Assembly: GCA_024220505.1 (NCBI GenBank)
Contig: JAKZZE010000002.1
Location: forward strand, 2,356,001-2,420,000
Direction of reading: 5' to 3'
From: Rhizopus arrhizus
Lineage: Eukaryota; Mucoromycota; Mucoromycetes; Mucorales; Rhizopodaceae
DNA: 64,000 nucleotides
Made by a program: the position numbers and the translations under genes. Within the stretch, counting starts at the first letter, position 1, and each line of letters begins with the position of its first letter. Below the pieces are notes generated by a model. That model ran no database searches and had not been told where the DNA came from. It worked only from the letters and a program-made list of their open reading frames with translations. This document shows, one piece after another, positions 25,561 through 35,691 of the stretch.

Positions 25561-26614
25561 ATGGAACTTACTCCGGATGGTGGGGTAACAAAGAGGATTA
25601 TAAAAGTTGGTTTGGGTAATCGACCAGAACCAACCAACTTTGTGAGCAGTAAACGAGAGAGTGTGAACAAGACGAGGATGCAGTACTCAGAGTTTTTTTT
25701 TTTTAATAGTTCATTATGATGCTTATTTACTTGATACCAGTGAAAAGTTTGATTCTTCACGCGATAGAAATTCAGAATTCACTTTTCAATTAAGAGACTG
25801 TAATCAAACAACACAAAGAAAAAGAATCCACTGATTGATTTTTTTTCGTTTTTCTGTAGCTAAAGTCATTGAAGCTTGGGAATTGGCCATTCCGACCATG
25901 CAAGTAGGTGAATTGGCGGAGATCATCTGTACAAGTGACTATGGTACAGCGAACATAAATAAAAAGGGCGTATTGTCTCAACTTGGTTTTCTTTTTGTAG
26001 GTTATGGAGATGAAGGCAGACAGTATATTGTTCCTCCTCGAGCTCCATTACGCTTTGAAGTGGAACTCATTGGTTTTTGGGAAAAACCCAAATCGGCTTC
26101 AGAACGAATAAGATCAGCAGAAAAAAAAAAGAATGAGGGCAACGCGCTGTTCAAGCAGGATGCGATCGAGCAAGCTCTGTTTGCCTATCGAAAGGCAAGA
26201 GAGTACATTCAGGATTTGTGGGATTGCGAACCAGAGGAGCTGAAGGAAGCCCGTCAATTGATTGTGTCGATCCAGTTGAATATCGGCGCGTGTCATCTGA
26301 AGCTCAAGAACTATGATCATGCGATTGAGGTCTGCCAGAAGGCACTGGATCGCGACATGACAAAGATCAAGGCCTATTATCGTATAGGACAAGCCTATAT
26401 GGAAAAAGGGGATTATGAAGCAAGTCTGACGTTTATCAGGGTTGGTTTAGAGGTAAGATGGGAATCGGATGCCAGACAGAGGCTAAAAGATCGTTTGTAG
26501 TTTAAACCCAATGATCAAAGTCTGTTGTTGTTATTAAAGAGCGTGGAAAAGAAGAAACAAAGTTATGTTGACAGCAGTACTTTGATTTACAAGAAAATGT
26601 TTAATTCAAAGTAA
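25561..26614 (+). CDS. FKBP-type peptidyl-prolyl isomerase with TPR domain
   Basis: Five exons (25561-25648, 25710-25799, 25860-25943, 26001-26452, 26501-26614) give 275 residues. The FKBP domain spans about 1-105: VSIHYDAYLL, FDSSRDR, VIEAWELAIPTMQVGELAEI, YGYGDEG, and IVPPRAPLRFEVELIGFWE. TPR helices follow at about 115-240 (KNEGNALFKQDAIEQALFAY, NIGACHLKLKNYDHAIEVC, KAYYRIGQAYMEKGDYEASL). This is the layout of the FKBP4/5/8 and AIP-like co-chaperones that dock on the C-terminus of Hsp90. Only one FKBP domain is present, so it is a compact member. Isomerase activity is not assured. Confidence 0.88.
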
Positions 26615-26814
26615 AAAATAAAAAAACACATCCTTTCTCTATTGGTCTTTTTGCTTGATCTGTAGAATCATTATAATATGGACTGAATTAAATTTTCTGT
26701 GGAGAATGATCTCATCCAATAAAGGAGAACAACCTTTTTTTAATTTTTTTTTTTCTTTTTCTTTTTCTTTTTTTTTTTTTCTCATTCTTTTTCTCTTTTT
26801 TTTTTTCTCACGAA

Positions 26815-27470
26815 ATGAATGAATTATCAAAGACAGCTATTGGATTACTTGCACAGTCGATCGATTTGATAGAAAACACGTTGACAGACAATGAACAATT
26901 TATACATGAATCCAAAGTGATGCCGTCAAGTACGATTGGTAAACACCTGAGGTATTTTTTTTTTTTTTTTTGAAAAAAAAAAAAGGCTATTGAATGATGA
27001 TGAGAATAGACATTTATGCGATCATTTTGAATTATTATATAAGCAAGTATCTGTGTTAAATTATGACAAGAGAGATAGAAATGTAATATGGATCCACAGA
27101 CTATAAGAGACTCATATTCTATTAGACACCAGCAGAGAACGATCGATGGGCTGCAAAAGAAAGAATAGTGGAGATACAAAAGACGATTGAGGAGAACAGC
27201 AAGATATCGCTCGAGACACCTCTTGTGTTATCAGCGACGATTGATGCCAATGACAGTCAACAATATCAATTTCAATCTAGTTTTGGTCGAGAGCTATTTT
27301 ATTGTTCTATACATGCTGTAAGTCGCTGTCTTTACGTCTTTCGATAGGCTCATGTTTTATAGATACATCATTATGCTTCTATCAAAGCAATCTGTATCGA
27401 ACTCGGTCTCTCTGTTCCTTCTCACTTTGGTCTTGCTCCTTCTACTCTACAACACATCAAAAAACAATAA
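26815..27470 (+). CDS. DinB-like helical-bundle protein
   Basis: Four exons (26815-26951, 26986-27082, 27126-27317, 27363-27470) encode 177 residues. Features are TIGKHLRLL followed by CDHFELLYK, and near the C-terminus SSFGRELFYCSIHAIHHYAS and FGLAPSTLQH. The widely spaced H..H..HH pattern, with IHH near the end, resembles DinB/YfiT-like four-helix proteins, which bind a metal through such histidines. A uniform family of such proteins occurs in fungi and protists without a known reaction. The fold call is from motif resemblance only. Confidence 0.6.
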
Positions 27471-27595
27471 AGTATGATTATAACAAAATAGGCTTTATTC
27501 TATTTTTATCATCTTTTGTGGATTGTCTATAAACGATCACGAGAGTAACTAGGGTCAAATCATGGTTAATATCACAGCCAGTGAAGAAGCATGAC

Positions 27596-27879
27596 TTACA
27601 TCTTGTCAAACTTTTGGTTGACAGTCATCAGTTTAACTTGGGTATCTTGTTCAATGTTTTGCCAAGGGTAAGGGTTGTTGGAACGATCCCAGACGACCTC
27701 AGGACCACTGCGATTGATGAGTATGCCATATCACCCAAACCGATCACTTACCGAGCAAGACGTGTCAGATACCAACCGGCCAATCCACAAGCACCGCCAA
27801 CGACAGCATAGATGGGGATAATTTCAGGTTTATACCAAATAGACCAGAAAGTTTTCTTTGCAGCGTTAGCAGCAGACAT
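27596..27879 (-). CDS. NDUFA4/B12D-like small respiratory-chain subunit
   Basis: Two exons (27879-27752 and 27707-27596) give 79 residues. The N-terminal half contains a single membrane helix (PEIIPIYAVVGGACGLAGWY). The C-terminal half has the family motif GPEVVWDRSNNPYPWQ. NDUFA4/MLRQ/B12D proteins of this size are inner-mitochondrial-membrane subunits associated with complex IV (formerly assigned to complex I). An upstream in-frame Met at 27984 gives an unlikely low-complexity extension, so 27879 is preferred. Confidence 0.85.
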
Positions 27880-28128
27880 ATCAAAAAAGAGGGAAAGAGA
27901 GAAAGAAAAAGGTATGAAAGAAGTCAGGCTTGATGATGAGCAAGAAGGAAAAAAAAAATTTTCATTTGTTCTCTTGTTAATCAATCTCAGATAACCAATA
28001 ATGATCTCTATAACTGCAAATGCATTTCTTTCATGCCTCTTTAAGCAATAAAGAAAGCTTCCTATTCATTACACCCTTATCCTTTTCTGTTCATATCCTC
28101 TTGACGCACCCCATCTTTTTTTTTTGTA

Positions 28129-28933
28129 CAGTGCCTCCAGAAAGCAGTGTCGCAGCCAATCAAAATTAATGTCGCTGGCAAGTCAAAATCAATATCGCCA
28201 ACTAATCAAAATCAATTTCACATTTTTAGAAATGGAAATCTTATTTTTGGAAACCATGTCGCTCTGCTTGAAATCATATCGTGTTACCATGGTTTCTTAG
28301 TACTCGAAAAAAAAAATATGGAAATATCGTTGATGAGAATGGTGGCCCTGAGCCCATGGGAGTACATTCTCGATCAGAATGAGTTTGTTGTTGAGACAAT
28401 TGCCACTCATACTGATTACTTGAAAAATGCCCAGCTTTCCAGCGAATCTTCTTTGGCTTGTTCAATACGAATAGAAAAGCCAAAAGATGAAGACATTCGT
28501 ATGAAGGAGGCCAACGTGAAACGTGATTATGTGCGTTATACCATCCAGGATAAGGTTAGATTTTTCGACTTGAAGATTGAAAAAGTGTATGACTGCATCA
28601 GCTGCAGCGAAGCAGTTGGGCATTCACACTCGAACTGCCCAGAGATAGGTTAGACAGTATAGCTTATGCCCTGATAGCATTTTTGATAACTGTAAACAGG
28701 TTGATCGTAAGTGTATCTTATCCAAAGATCATAAAACGGCAATTATCAACTTTATTGATGCTAATCCTTCTGCTGCTGTTGTTGAAGTGACAGAACATTT
28801 ATTGAAACGATTCAGTAACCTTAAGGTTTCACGTAGCACTGTTTATAGCTTTATGAAAAGTGAATGCAATCTTTTGTTGAAAAAAGCAGATTTCCATTCT
28901 GTCGAAAGAAACAGTTCAGCAAAGATTGAGGAG
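28129..28933 (+). repeat. Left inverted arm
   Basis: Matches the reverse complement of 32843-33647 with a few differences (for example GACATTCG at 28493-28500 against GGCATTCG in the other arm). The first 50 bp contain repeated TGTCGC/ATCGCC motifs, possible transposase-binding sites. Identity stops at about 28933, within the transposase gene. Confidence 0.85.
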
Positions 28934-29573
28934 CGATACAATTGGGTTCGTAAGTGTGAAAACACAGACATGAACTTCCTCAAGAATTGCGTGCTTCTAG
29001 ACGAATCTGCTTTTGATATCAATATGAAACGCTCAAGAGCTTGGTCCAGAAAAGGTACTCGTACTATTGTTACCAGACCTACTACGAGAGCAAACACAAC
29101 TTCCATCTTGGGTGCCATCTCTACCGTAGGTTTGATTACAGTCGGCGTAAAAAACCGAGACCTGCAAAGAAAAGAAAGGCTGATGGATATATAAGCTCAG
29201 GAACTTTAACAAGCCACTACATTAGTTTCTTAAAAATGGCTCTCAATGAAATGGACAAATATCCACATATGAAAGGTCACTATATAGTCATGGATAATGC
29301 ACCCATTCACACAAATGAAAACATAAAGAAGTATATTGAATATCGAGGATATAAATGCGTGTATCTTCCTACTTACTCTCCTGAACTTAATCCTATAGAG
29401 CAGTTCTGGGCAGTGGCAAAGAGTAAAGTGAAGCGCTATAGGTTTTGCAAGAAGATGCTTTATCAAAGAGAATTATGGAAGCCTGCAACAACGTGGAAAA
29501 AGGTCACTTCAAAGGTTTTGTTTCGCATTCTTACAAGTGTTGGGATAAATGTCGAGACAAAGAACCCATATAA
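28318..29573 (+). pseudogene. DD34E Tc1-like transposase, decayed (copy 1)
   Basis: The order of fragments is clear. An N-terminal helix-turn-helix region reads RDYVRYTIQDKVRFFDLKIE, then ASAAAKQLGIHTRTAQR in another frame. A second HTH reads LKVSRSTVYSFMKSE. The catalytic triad is LDESAF, VMDNAPIH and SPELNPIEQFW, with 34 residues between the second D and the E. Damage seen: a 1-nt shift near 28595; a TAG at about 28649 where a Trp is expected; a frame change at an A6 tract (29149-29154); and another at a T4 run (29443-29446), after which the C-terminus continues (RIMEACNNVEKGHFKGFVSH) to a stop at 29573. Both later shifts are single-base losses in homopolymers, so assembly error is possible for them. 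Confidence 0.85.
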
Positions 29574-29640
29574 CGATCGCAAACGATTTTGTCAAAAGCC
29601 AAAATGCAGTGTCAAGAATCGGGCAAGCAGTAACTTATAA

Positions 29641-30741
29641 GAAACAGATAATTTATATTTATTTTATTATTTTGAACCAAATCACTAAATAATTAATCGT
29701 AAAATGAGTAAAAAAAAAAATAAATAAATAACATAAGCGCCCAGCCTGTAAAATAAAACATAGGCGATCATGAGATATTTGCAGAAAATAAAATGGGAAA
29801 GAGAAAGAAAATACTACTTGAAAACTAGTGAATGATTCTCTATGTAGCCTCTTTATTAGGTTTTAAGACGAGAGAGAGAACCTATTTAATCAAACTACGC
29901 CTTTATAAAGGAAATGAAATTATTCAGGGACCGAAGTGAGTTCAAGGTCAACTTTAGTATTGAGCTTGAACAATGTAAACATTGTACATGGTTAATATTG
30001 TAAATGAGTTTTAGGAAATATGTAATAAATAATATTATGTATTCGGTGCTTATTATTTCTTATATTAGATTTGAGTAATCTCATACGAATGATAAGTATT
30101 TAATGAGGTAAATACGACAGATCAGCCTGTGAAGGGAATAAAAATTTTCCTTGTCAGAATCATTTTGGTCACACAAGCTACACCGTCGTTGTATGACCAG
30201 TAAAAATTTATGTGTCTTTGTAAGAATAATTGACAACTTTATTGAATAATTCATATATTAATTTTCTAGTACTTAAAATAGAATATAATAAAATATAATA
30301 AACTTACTTTTTCTAATTGCTTTGGTAATGCTATTAGATAAAGATCCCAAAGAAAAAAGAAAAAGCAAGAGAACAACAAACATAAGATTCGGTCATACTT
30401 CACTGTAATGTTCTGAGAGTAAAAGTAAAGACCAGGAAAGTTGTTATATAATGAATCGTAATTTTATACTGATAATAGATAAGAGAGATATATATGTTTC
30501 TATGAAATATTGTGGTAGATAATATATAGATAAAACATAAAGAAATATACTTGCTACGAGACATAAGAATAGGAGACAGAGTTATTGCGGGTGCTTCTGG
30601 TTAAGAGAGGATAAAACCGACCAATAGAAATACTTGTCTGATTTGACGCATTACATTCACCATCTTTTTTTTTTTTTATCAACGTACTTTTCTTCTCTTA
30701 CCGACACGGAGCTGTTCATCACCAAAGGCTAGGCATCGTGC
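29641..30741. other. AT-rich interior of the composite element
   Basis: No gene seen. A 20-bp motif resembling the tandem repeat next to the right arm (ACATAAGCGCCCAGCCTGTA) occurs once near 29731-29750. The start of the cargo gene is preceded by a poly-T run at about 30665-30679. Confidence 0.5.
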
Positions 30742-32549
30742 ATGGTATTAGGAGAAGCAATTACCGAATCAAACAAGCTGAAATGCAAAGCCATTATTGA
30801 AGAGACCCCTTTCCAAGTGGTGTACACAGTTGCCGAGGGCAAAATGAGACCTGTTACTGTTGAGAAACAGGTTATTGAACACGATCCTTTTACGTACCAA
30901 AGATATCCTGACACGCCTCCTTCCTCGCCAACACTGTCATCTATTGATATCGATGAAGCAGGGCCAACAGGTAGGTTGTCCAAAATAAAAAGAATCAATG
31001 TAGTGTGCTAGTTTTCTCAACTTTTTCTTCTTCTTTTTGTTGTCTCAAAAACATCTGACTCGGATAATTCAATTCACTCTAGTAAGTTTTTTTTATTTTG
31101 GTCAGAGTGCGACAGGGCTAAACTTGAGATGTTTATTCTATATGTTAGGTATCAAACCCACTAAATATAGTGTTCTCGACTTCTTTGCTTGTATTGCCTC
31201 GAAGCAAAAGCCGATTGCCAATGAGGAGCAGTATATTTACAGATATTGGTCAATGGAAGAACTAGTTGGCTTGCTCAATGGATATCTGGCAATCGTCAAG
31301 AGCAGCAATTTTAAAACAAAAGTTGCCGACTGGCTGGCAAAAGACGACCATTTTGGCCGTTCAAAGATGTGTAGGGTTGGTGCCACGACTGTCCGGATGA
31401 GGAGTTTATGGGTGCTCAAAGAGGAACATCGACGTAAGTGACCTGGCTGTAAAATTTATCTTTACAGCTATAATCCCTATTTTTTTTAGGTGATGCTTTG
31501 AACAAAGTCTTCAATATATTCTCCTACAGAAGAAAGGTGCGCGAGACAAGTGGTAACTGGCTTATGTGATATTTGATGTTTATAATATAAAAAAAGTACT
31601 AAGCCAATCAACAAATATAAAAATAAGTGAAGCTCAAAGTAGGTTGTCCTTTATTCAAGTTAAAAATATGAGGGTATTTATACTTTTCTATCCACAGCTA
31701 AATAATAGTATTCACAGTATATGATTATTGATTATTAATCGATATTAGACAACGCGTTATTTATAGGATTGGTATTGTTTAACATCTTTTATCAAAAATA
31801 ATTATTAATCCTGATTCAGGAATTTGTTAGAATATTCTGGTGTGGATTGGGATATAATTTCATTTGAGGTGGTATAATACAATATCCGATATTCTCAATT
31901 TGGACAATCATTGTTCGTAGTAATTTACATTATTACTTTATTACTTGTGTAAATACCACAGCTTACAGTTGGATACTGTCGCAAATCAAATGCAATGTCT
32001 CACAAGAACAACGAGTAAAACTGATCCAACACATGGTGGAAATCCTGGAAGTGAGGTGTCTTTGTGAAAAGGTGTATGTGTCCCCCATTTGCTCTGCCAG
32101 CTCATCCTTGCTTGAGCGTGATTTCAGCAACAATACTGCCACTTTGTTGGACAAAATTAAGTACAAAGATGGCCATTTTCAAGGAAAAGCATTAAAAGAC
32201 AGAATGCTGCCTTCATATCTCATAAAAAATCCTAGACCTTGTCATGCTTGCCAAGTCATCAAGTGTGAATATAAGATTGGTCACCCTTGATTATGCTGGA
32301 CTCACAACCAATCCTGAGGATCTTCTAAACCTCATCAAGTATACATTAAAATGATCATGCATTTAATATTCAGAGTTGTACTGACTTTTTTTCATGATGT
32401 GTGTGTATAGAAAACTCACATCAATCAAGGAAATTGTCATTTATGAAGGCCACAAATTTGAAATCCTATCAAGACAGCAGTTATTGCATGGTGCAGCTGC
32501 AAAGAAGTTTGATTGTCGAGCGCCACCTATTAAAAGGTCCACTTTATAA
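30742..32549 (+). pseudogene. Uncharacterised cargo gene, split by a solo LTR
   Basis: A coding-looking gene with introns that I cannot assign to a family. Exon 1 (30742-30970) is acidic and Ser/Pro-rich. Next comes a segment with YSVLDFFACIASKQKPIANE and WSMEELVGLLNGYLAIVKSS, ending at 31435. A clean intron (31436-31489) leads to ALNKVFNIFSYRRKVRE. A solo LTR then interrupts it at 31560-31965. Coding resumes with SQEQRVKLIQHMVEILEVRC to about 32290. After one more frame change it continues with TTNPEDLLNLIK, an intron, and EIVIYEGHKFEILSRQQLL, ending at 32549. The reading frame is not continuous over the LTR site or near 32280, so it is called broken. No function is proposed. Confidence 0.5.
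31565..31960 (-). mobile_element. Solo LTR of an LTR retrotransposon
   Basis: 396 bp beginning TGTGATATTT and ending AAATACCACA (imperfect inverted ends, TG...CA). It is flanked on both sides by the 5-bp duplication GCTTA (31560-31564 and 31961-31965). On the minus strand it contains a TATA-like AGTATAAATACC followed by AATAAAGG, which fits an LTR promoter and polyadenylation signal. Part of it recurs at 52249-52343. Confidence 0.8.
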
Positions 32550-32787
32550 ATTTCATTTCTTCCCCCCCCCCATATTCCCTCTCATATTTCCTCCCCTCTC
32601 TTTTTTCACCTCAGCCTCTTCCATATTTATGTGCATCAGAAATAAATGATGAGTCATGTAGAGATTGCCTACCCACTAATATATGACTCCCAAAATCACG
32701 ACTTATAATCAAAGATATTTTTATTTGTTTGGGAAGCAACAAAAAAAAAACACCTGAAGACAAAAAAAAGCAAATTAGAAATTCAAA

Positions 32788-32847
32788 CCGCTTATATTAC
32801 GGGCTGGCCGCTTATGTTACAGGCTGGCCGCTTATGTTACGGGCTCC
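32788..32847. repeat. Three tandem 20-bp units
   Basis: Units CCGCTTATATTACGGGCTGG, CCGCTTATGTTACAGGCTGG and CCGCTTATGTTACGGGCTCC follow one another and abut the right arm. A single related unit lies in mirrored position near 29731. Confidence 0.9.
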
Positions 32848-33647
32848 TCAATCTTTGCTAAACTGTTTTTTTCGACAGAATGGAAATCTGCTTTTTTCAA
32901 CAAAAGATTGCATTCACTTTTCATAAAGCTATAAACAGTGCTACGTGAAACCTTAAGGTTACTGAATCGTTTCAATAAATGTTCTGTCACTTCAACAACA
33001 GCAGCAGAAGGATTAGCATCAATAAAGTTGATAATTGCCGTTTTATGATCTTTGGATAAGATACACTTACGATCAACCTGTTTACAGTTATCAAAAATGC
33101 TATCAGGGCATAAGCTATACTGTCTAACCTATCTCTGGGCAGTTCGAGTGTGAATGCCCAACTGCTTCGCTGCAGCTGATGCAGTCATACACTTTTTCAA
33201 TCTTCAAGTCGAAAAATCTAACCTTATCCTGGATGGTATAACGCACATAATCACGTTTCACGTTGGCTTCCTTCATACGAATGCCTTCATCTTTTGGCTT
33301 TTCTATTCGTATTGAACAAGCCAAAGAAGATTCGCTGGAAAGCTGGGCATTTTTCAAGTAATCAGTATGAGTGGCAATTGTCTCAACAACAAACTCATTC
33401 TGATCGAGAATGTACTCCCATGGGCTCAGGGCCACCATTCTCATCAACGATATTTCCATATTTTTTTTTTCGAGTACTAAGAAACCATGGTAACACGATA
33501 TGATTTCAAGCAGAGCGACATGGTTTCCAAAAATAAGATTTCCATTTCTAAAAATGTGAAATTGATTTTGATTAGTTGGCGATATTGATTATGACTTGAG
33601 AGCGACGTTAATTTGATTGGCTGCGACATTGTTTTTTGGAGGCACTG
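32843..33647 (-). repeat. Right inverted arm
   Basis: Inverted copy of 28129-28933, including the same premature TAG and the same frameshift in the transposase N-terminus. It joins a three-unit 20-bp tandem repeat at its inner end. Confidence 0.85.
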
Positions 33648-33756
33648 TAAAGTTCATAAAGAGAGCCCGGCACAATGATTATCCTGTCTTTAGGATTTCT
33701 TTTTTTGTACGTCACTGTTCCCCTTTTGTAAAAACTTTTTTTTGTAAAAAAAAAAA

Positions 33757-34816
33757 ATGTCCATGAAAAAGCTGCAAGGTAAAATAAAACGAGCAAAAGA
33801 CACAAAGACTGACAGGTGTCTTAGCCGAGATTGATAGAGTGTTGAAGAAAGTGAGTGAAGGAGTAGAAACGTTTGATACAATCTATGACAAGATCCAATC
33901 GACCGCCAATACCAACCTAAAAGAAAAGTACGAGCAAGATTTAAAAAAAGAAATCAAAAAACTTCAGCGACTACGAGACCAGATCAAGACTTGGCTGGCC
34001 TCGAGTGATATTAAGGACAAGTCCAGTCTGCTGGAAAATCGAAAGTTGATTGAGAGTGAAATGGAAAGATTCAAAACGGTCGAACGTGAGATGAAGACCA
34101 AGGCCTTTTCGAGAGAAGGTCTGCTGCAGCGAGAAAAGATGGATCCCAAGGAAAAGGAAAAAGCAGACGCGTGTGATTGGATATCGACCACGGTCGATGA
34201 GCTGTCGAGACAGATCGAGATGGCCGAGGCCGAGGTGGAGACCATGCAGGGCACGACCAAGCGAGGGAAAAAGGATCATGCAAAGGCAGAGAGGATAGCA
34301 GAACGGGAGCATTGGATTGAAAGAGATCGGTGGCATATCGGTCGGCTGGAGTTAATGTTGCGATTACTGGAAAATGATCAGATAGTCACTGAAAAAGTAA
34401 AGGAAATTTGATGTTATCAAACGAGTTGTGTAGGAAACTTATTTTTTTTTTAAAAAAAAGGTGATGGAGATACAAGATGATGTGCAATATTATCTTGAAT
34501 GTAATCAGGTATAAACACATACAAAAGAGAGAGAGAGAGAGAGACAGAGACAGAAAGCTAAATGGTCGTAAAAGGAACCTGATTTTGAAGAGGATGAATA
34601 TATTTATGATGATTTGAACTTGGAAGAAGAAGAAGAATTGTATAATGTGGGTATAGAGCTCAATACGCCATCAACAGAAGGTATATTAAGAAAGGTCCAA
34701 TGGGTCGAGTATTGATTTTCTTTTTATATTAGAAGAATCGATACAAGTAAAAGAAGAAGAGTTGATTCAACCTGTGAAAACGACACCCAAGATCAGTCAT
34801 AGTGATAGCAGTAAGG

Positions 34817-34855
<39 letters not shown>

Positions 34856-35603
34856 ACATTGCTTATTAGTAAAACCACCATCACCCAATAAATCAAATAC
34901 AACACAACCTATCGAACCACTACCTATCCTAGATGACCAAAATAAAAGTCCAGCGAATCATGAAGTGGCCTCTGCTTGGTCAGAACCCATCAAGATTGCC
35001 GAACAACCCAAGCCGATCGAAAAACCATCCTCTGCGCCTGGTGCGCAGCAGAACAAAAGCAACGGTAGACTGCCACCTTCGTTATCAGACCTGGTTTCTT
35101 CATTTGAAACGATCAAGAAAAAAACACAGGATGTGGACTACATTAGCCACATGCTTGATTCTAGCTTACAATTCGTACCTGATCTCACCGATTCTGAAAG
35201 GTAAAGCAATCTCTTCTGATGCGCTTGAAATAACCCTGTCTATAGGCCAAAACTCTATCAACCGACCACACCTCATCCTACCCCTTCCTATTATCCACAG
35301 CAACCCCTGGCCATCTTTGAAAACCCAAGCCTCTTTGAAAAGTTTGACACGGACGCACTCTTCTTTATCTTTTACTATCAGCAGGGTACCTATCAGCAAT
35401 ACTTGGCCGGCAGGGAATTAAAAAAGCAATCATGGCGATTTCATCAAAAGTACCTCACCTGGTTTCAACGACATGAAGAACCCAAGGTCATTACGGATGA
35501 TTATGAACAAGGCACCTATGTTTATTTTGATTATGAAAACGCATGGTGTCAGCGCAAGAAGACAGAATTTAGATTTGAATATAGTTATTTAGAAGATGCC
35601 TAA
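33757..35603 (+). CDS. CCR4-NOT complex subunit Not3/Not5 (CNOT3)
   Basis: Seven exons (33757-33778, 33816-34396, 34461-34508, 34575-34680, 34733-34810, 34870-35200, 35246-35603) give 507 residues. The N-terminal Not3 coiled-coil domain begins [20 protein letters not shown] and includes [20 protein letters not shown]. An acidic and Ser/Pro-rich middle follows. The C-terminal NOT-box domain contains [40 protein letters not shown] and [20 protein letters not shown]. The protein links the Not module to mRNA deadenylation and translation-coupled decay in the cytoplasm. Introns carry (GA)n runs (34525-34545, 34823-34852). The first intron is only 37 nt. A transposon end lies about 110 bp upstream of the start. 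Confidence 0.93.
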
Positions 35604-35691
35604 TAAAACAAATGATGTTGTATGTAAATGATGAAAAAATGAATTTTTATTATGTAAAAGTAAAGGGGATGATAAATTAGTGTATATTATC

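Larger units (their letters stand above)
28129..33647. mobile_element. Composite Tc1/mariner-like element with long inverted arms and cargo
   Basis: The left end CAGTGCCTCCAGAAAGCAGT and the right end (on the minus strand CAGTGCCTCCAAAAAACAAT) are inverted copies. Both ends abut a TA dinucleotide (28127-28128 and 33648-33649), the target duplication of the Tc1/mariner/IS630 superfamily. The inverted identity continues for about 805 bp on each side. The left arm runs on into the rest of a DD34E transposase pseudogene. The middle (about 29.6-32.8 kb) carries an unrelated intron-containing gene with a solo LTR inside it. Repetition of the whole-arm sequence as a palindrome suggests two opposed copies that moved, or could move, as one unit. 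Confidence 0.75.

Noticed and set aside
26639..26830. Lys/Glu-rich minus-strand frame
   Set aside because: Translation of the pyrimidine-rich tract preceding the DinB-like gene's start; low complexity only.
30729..31011. 89-aa minus-strand frame over the cargo gene's first exon
   Set aside because: The plus strand has a start, splice donor and protein-like composition; the minus frame is its mirror.
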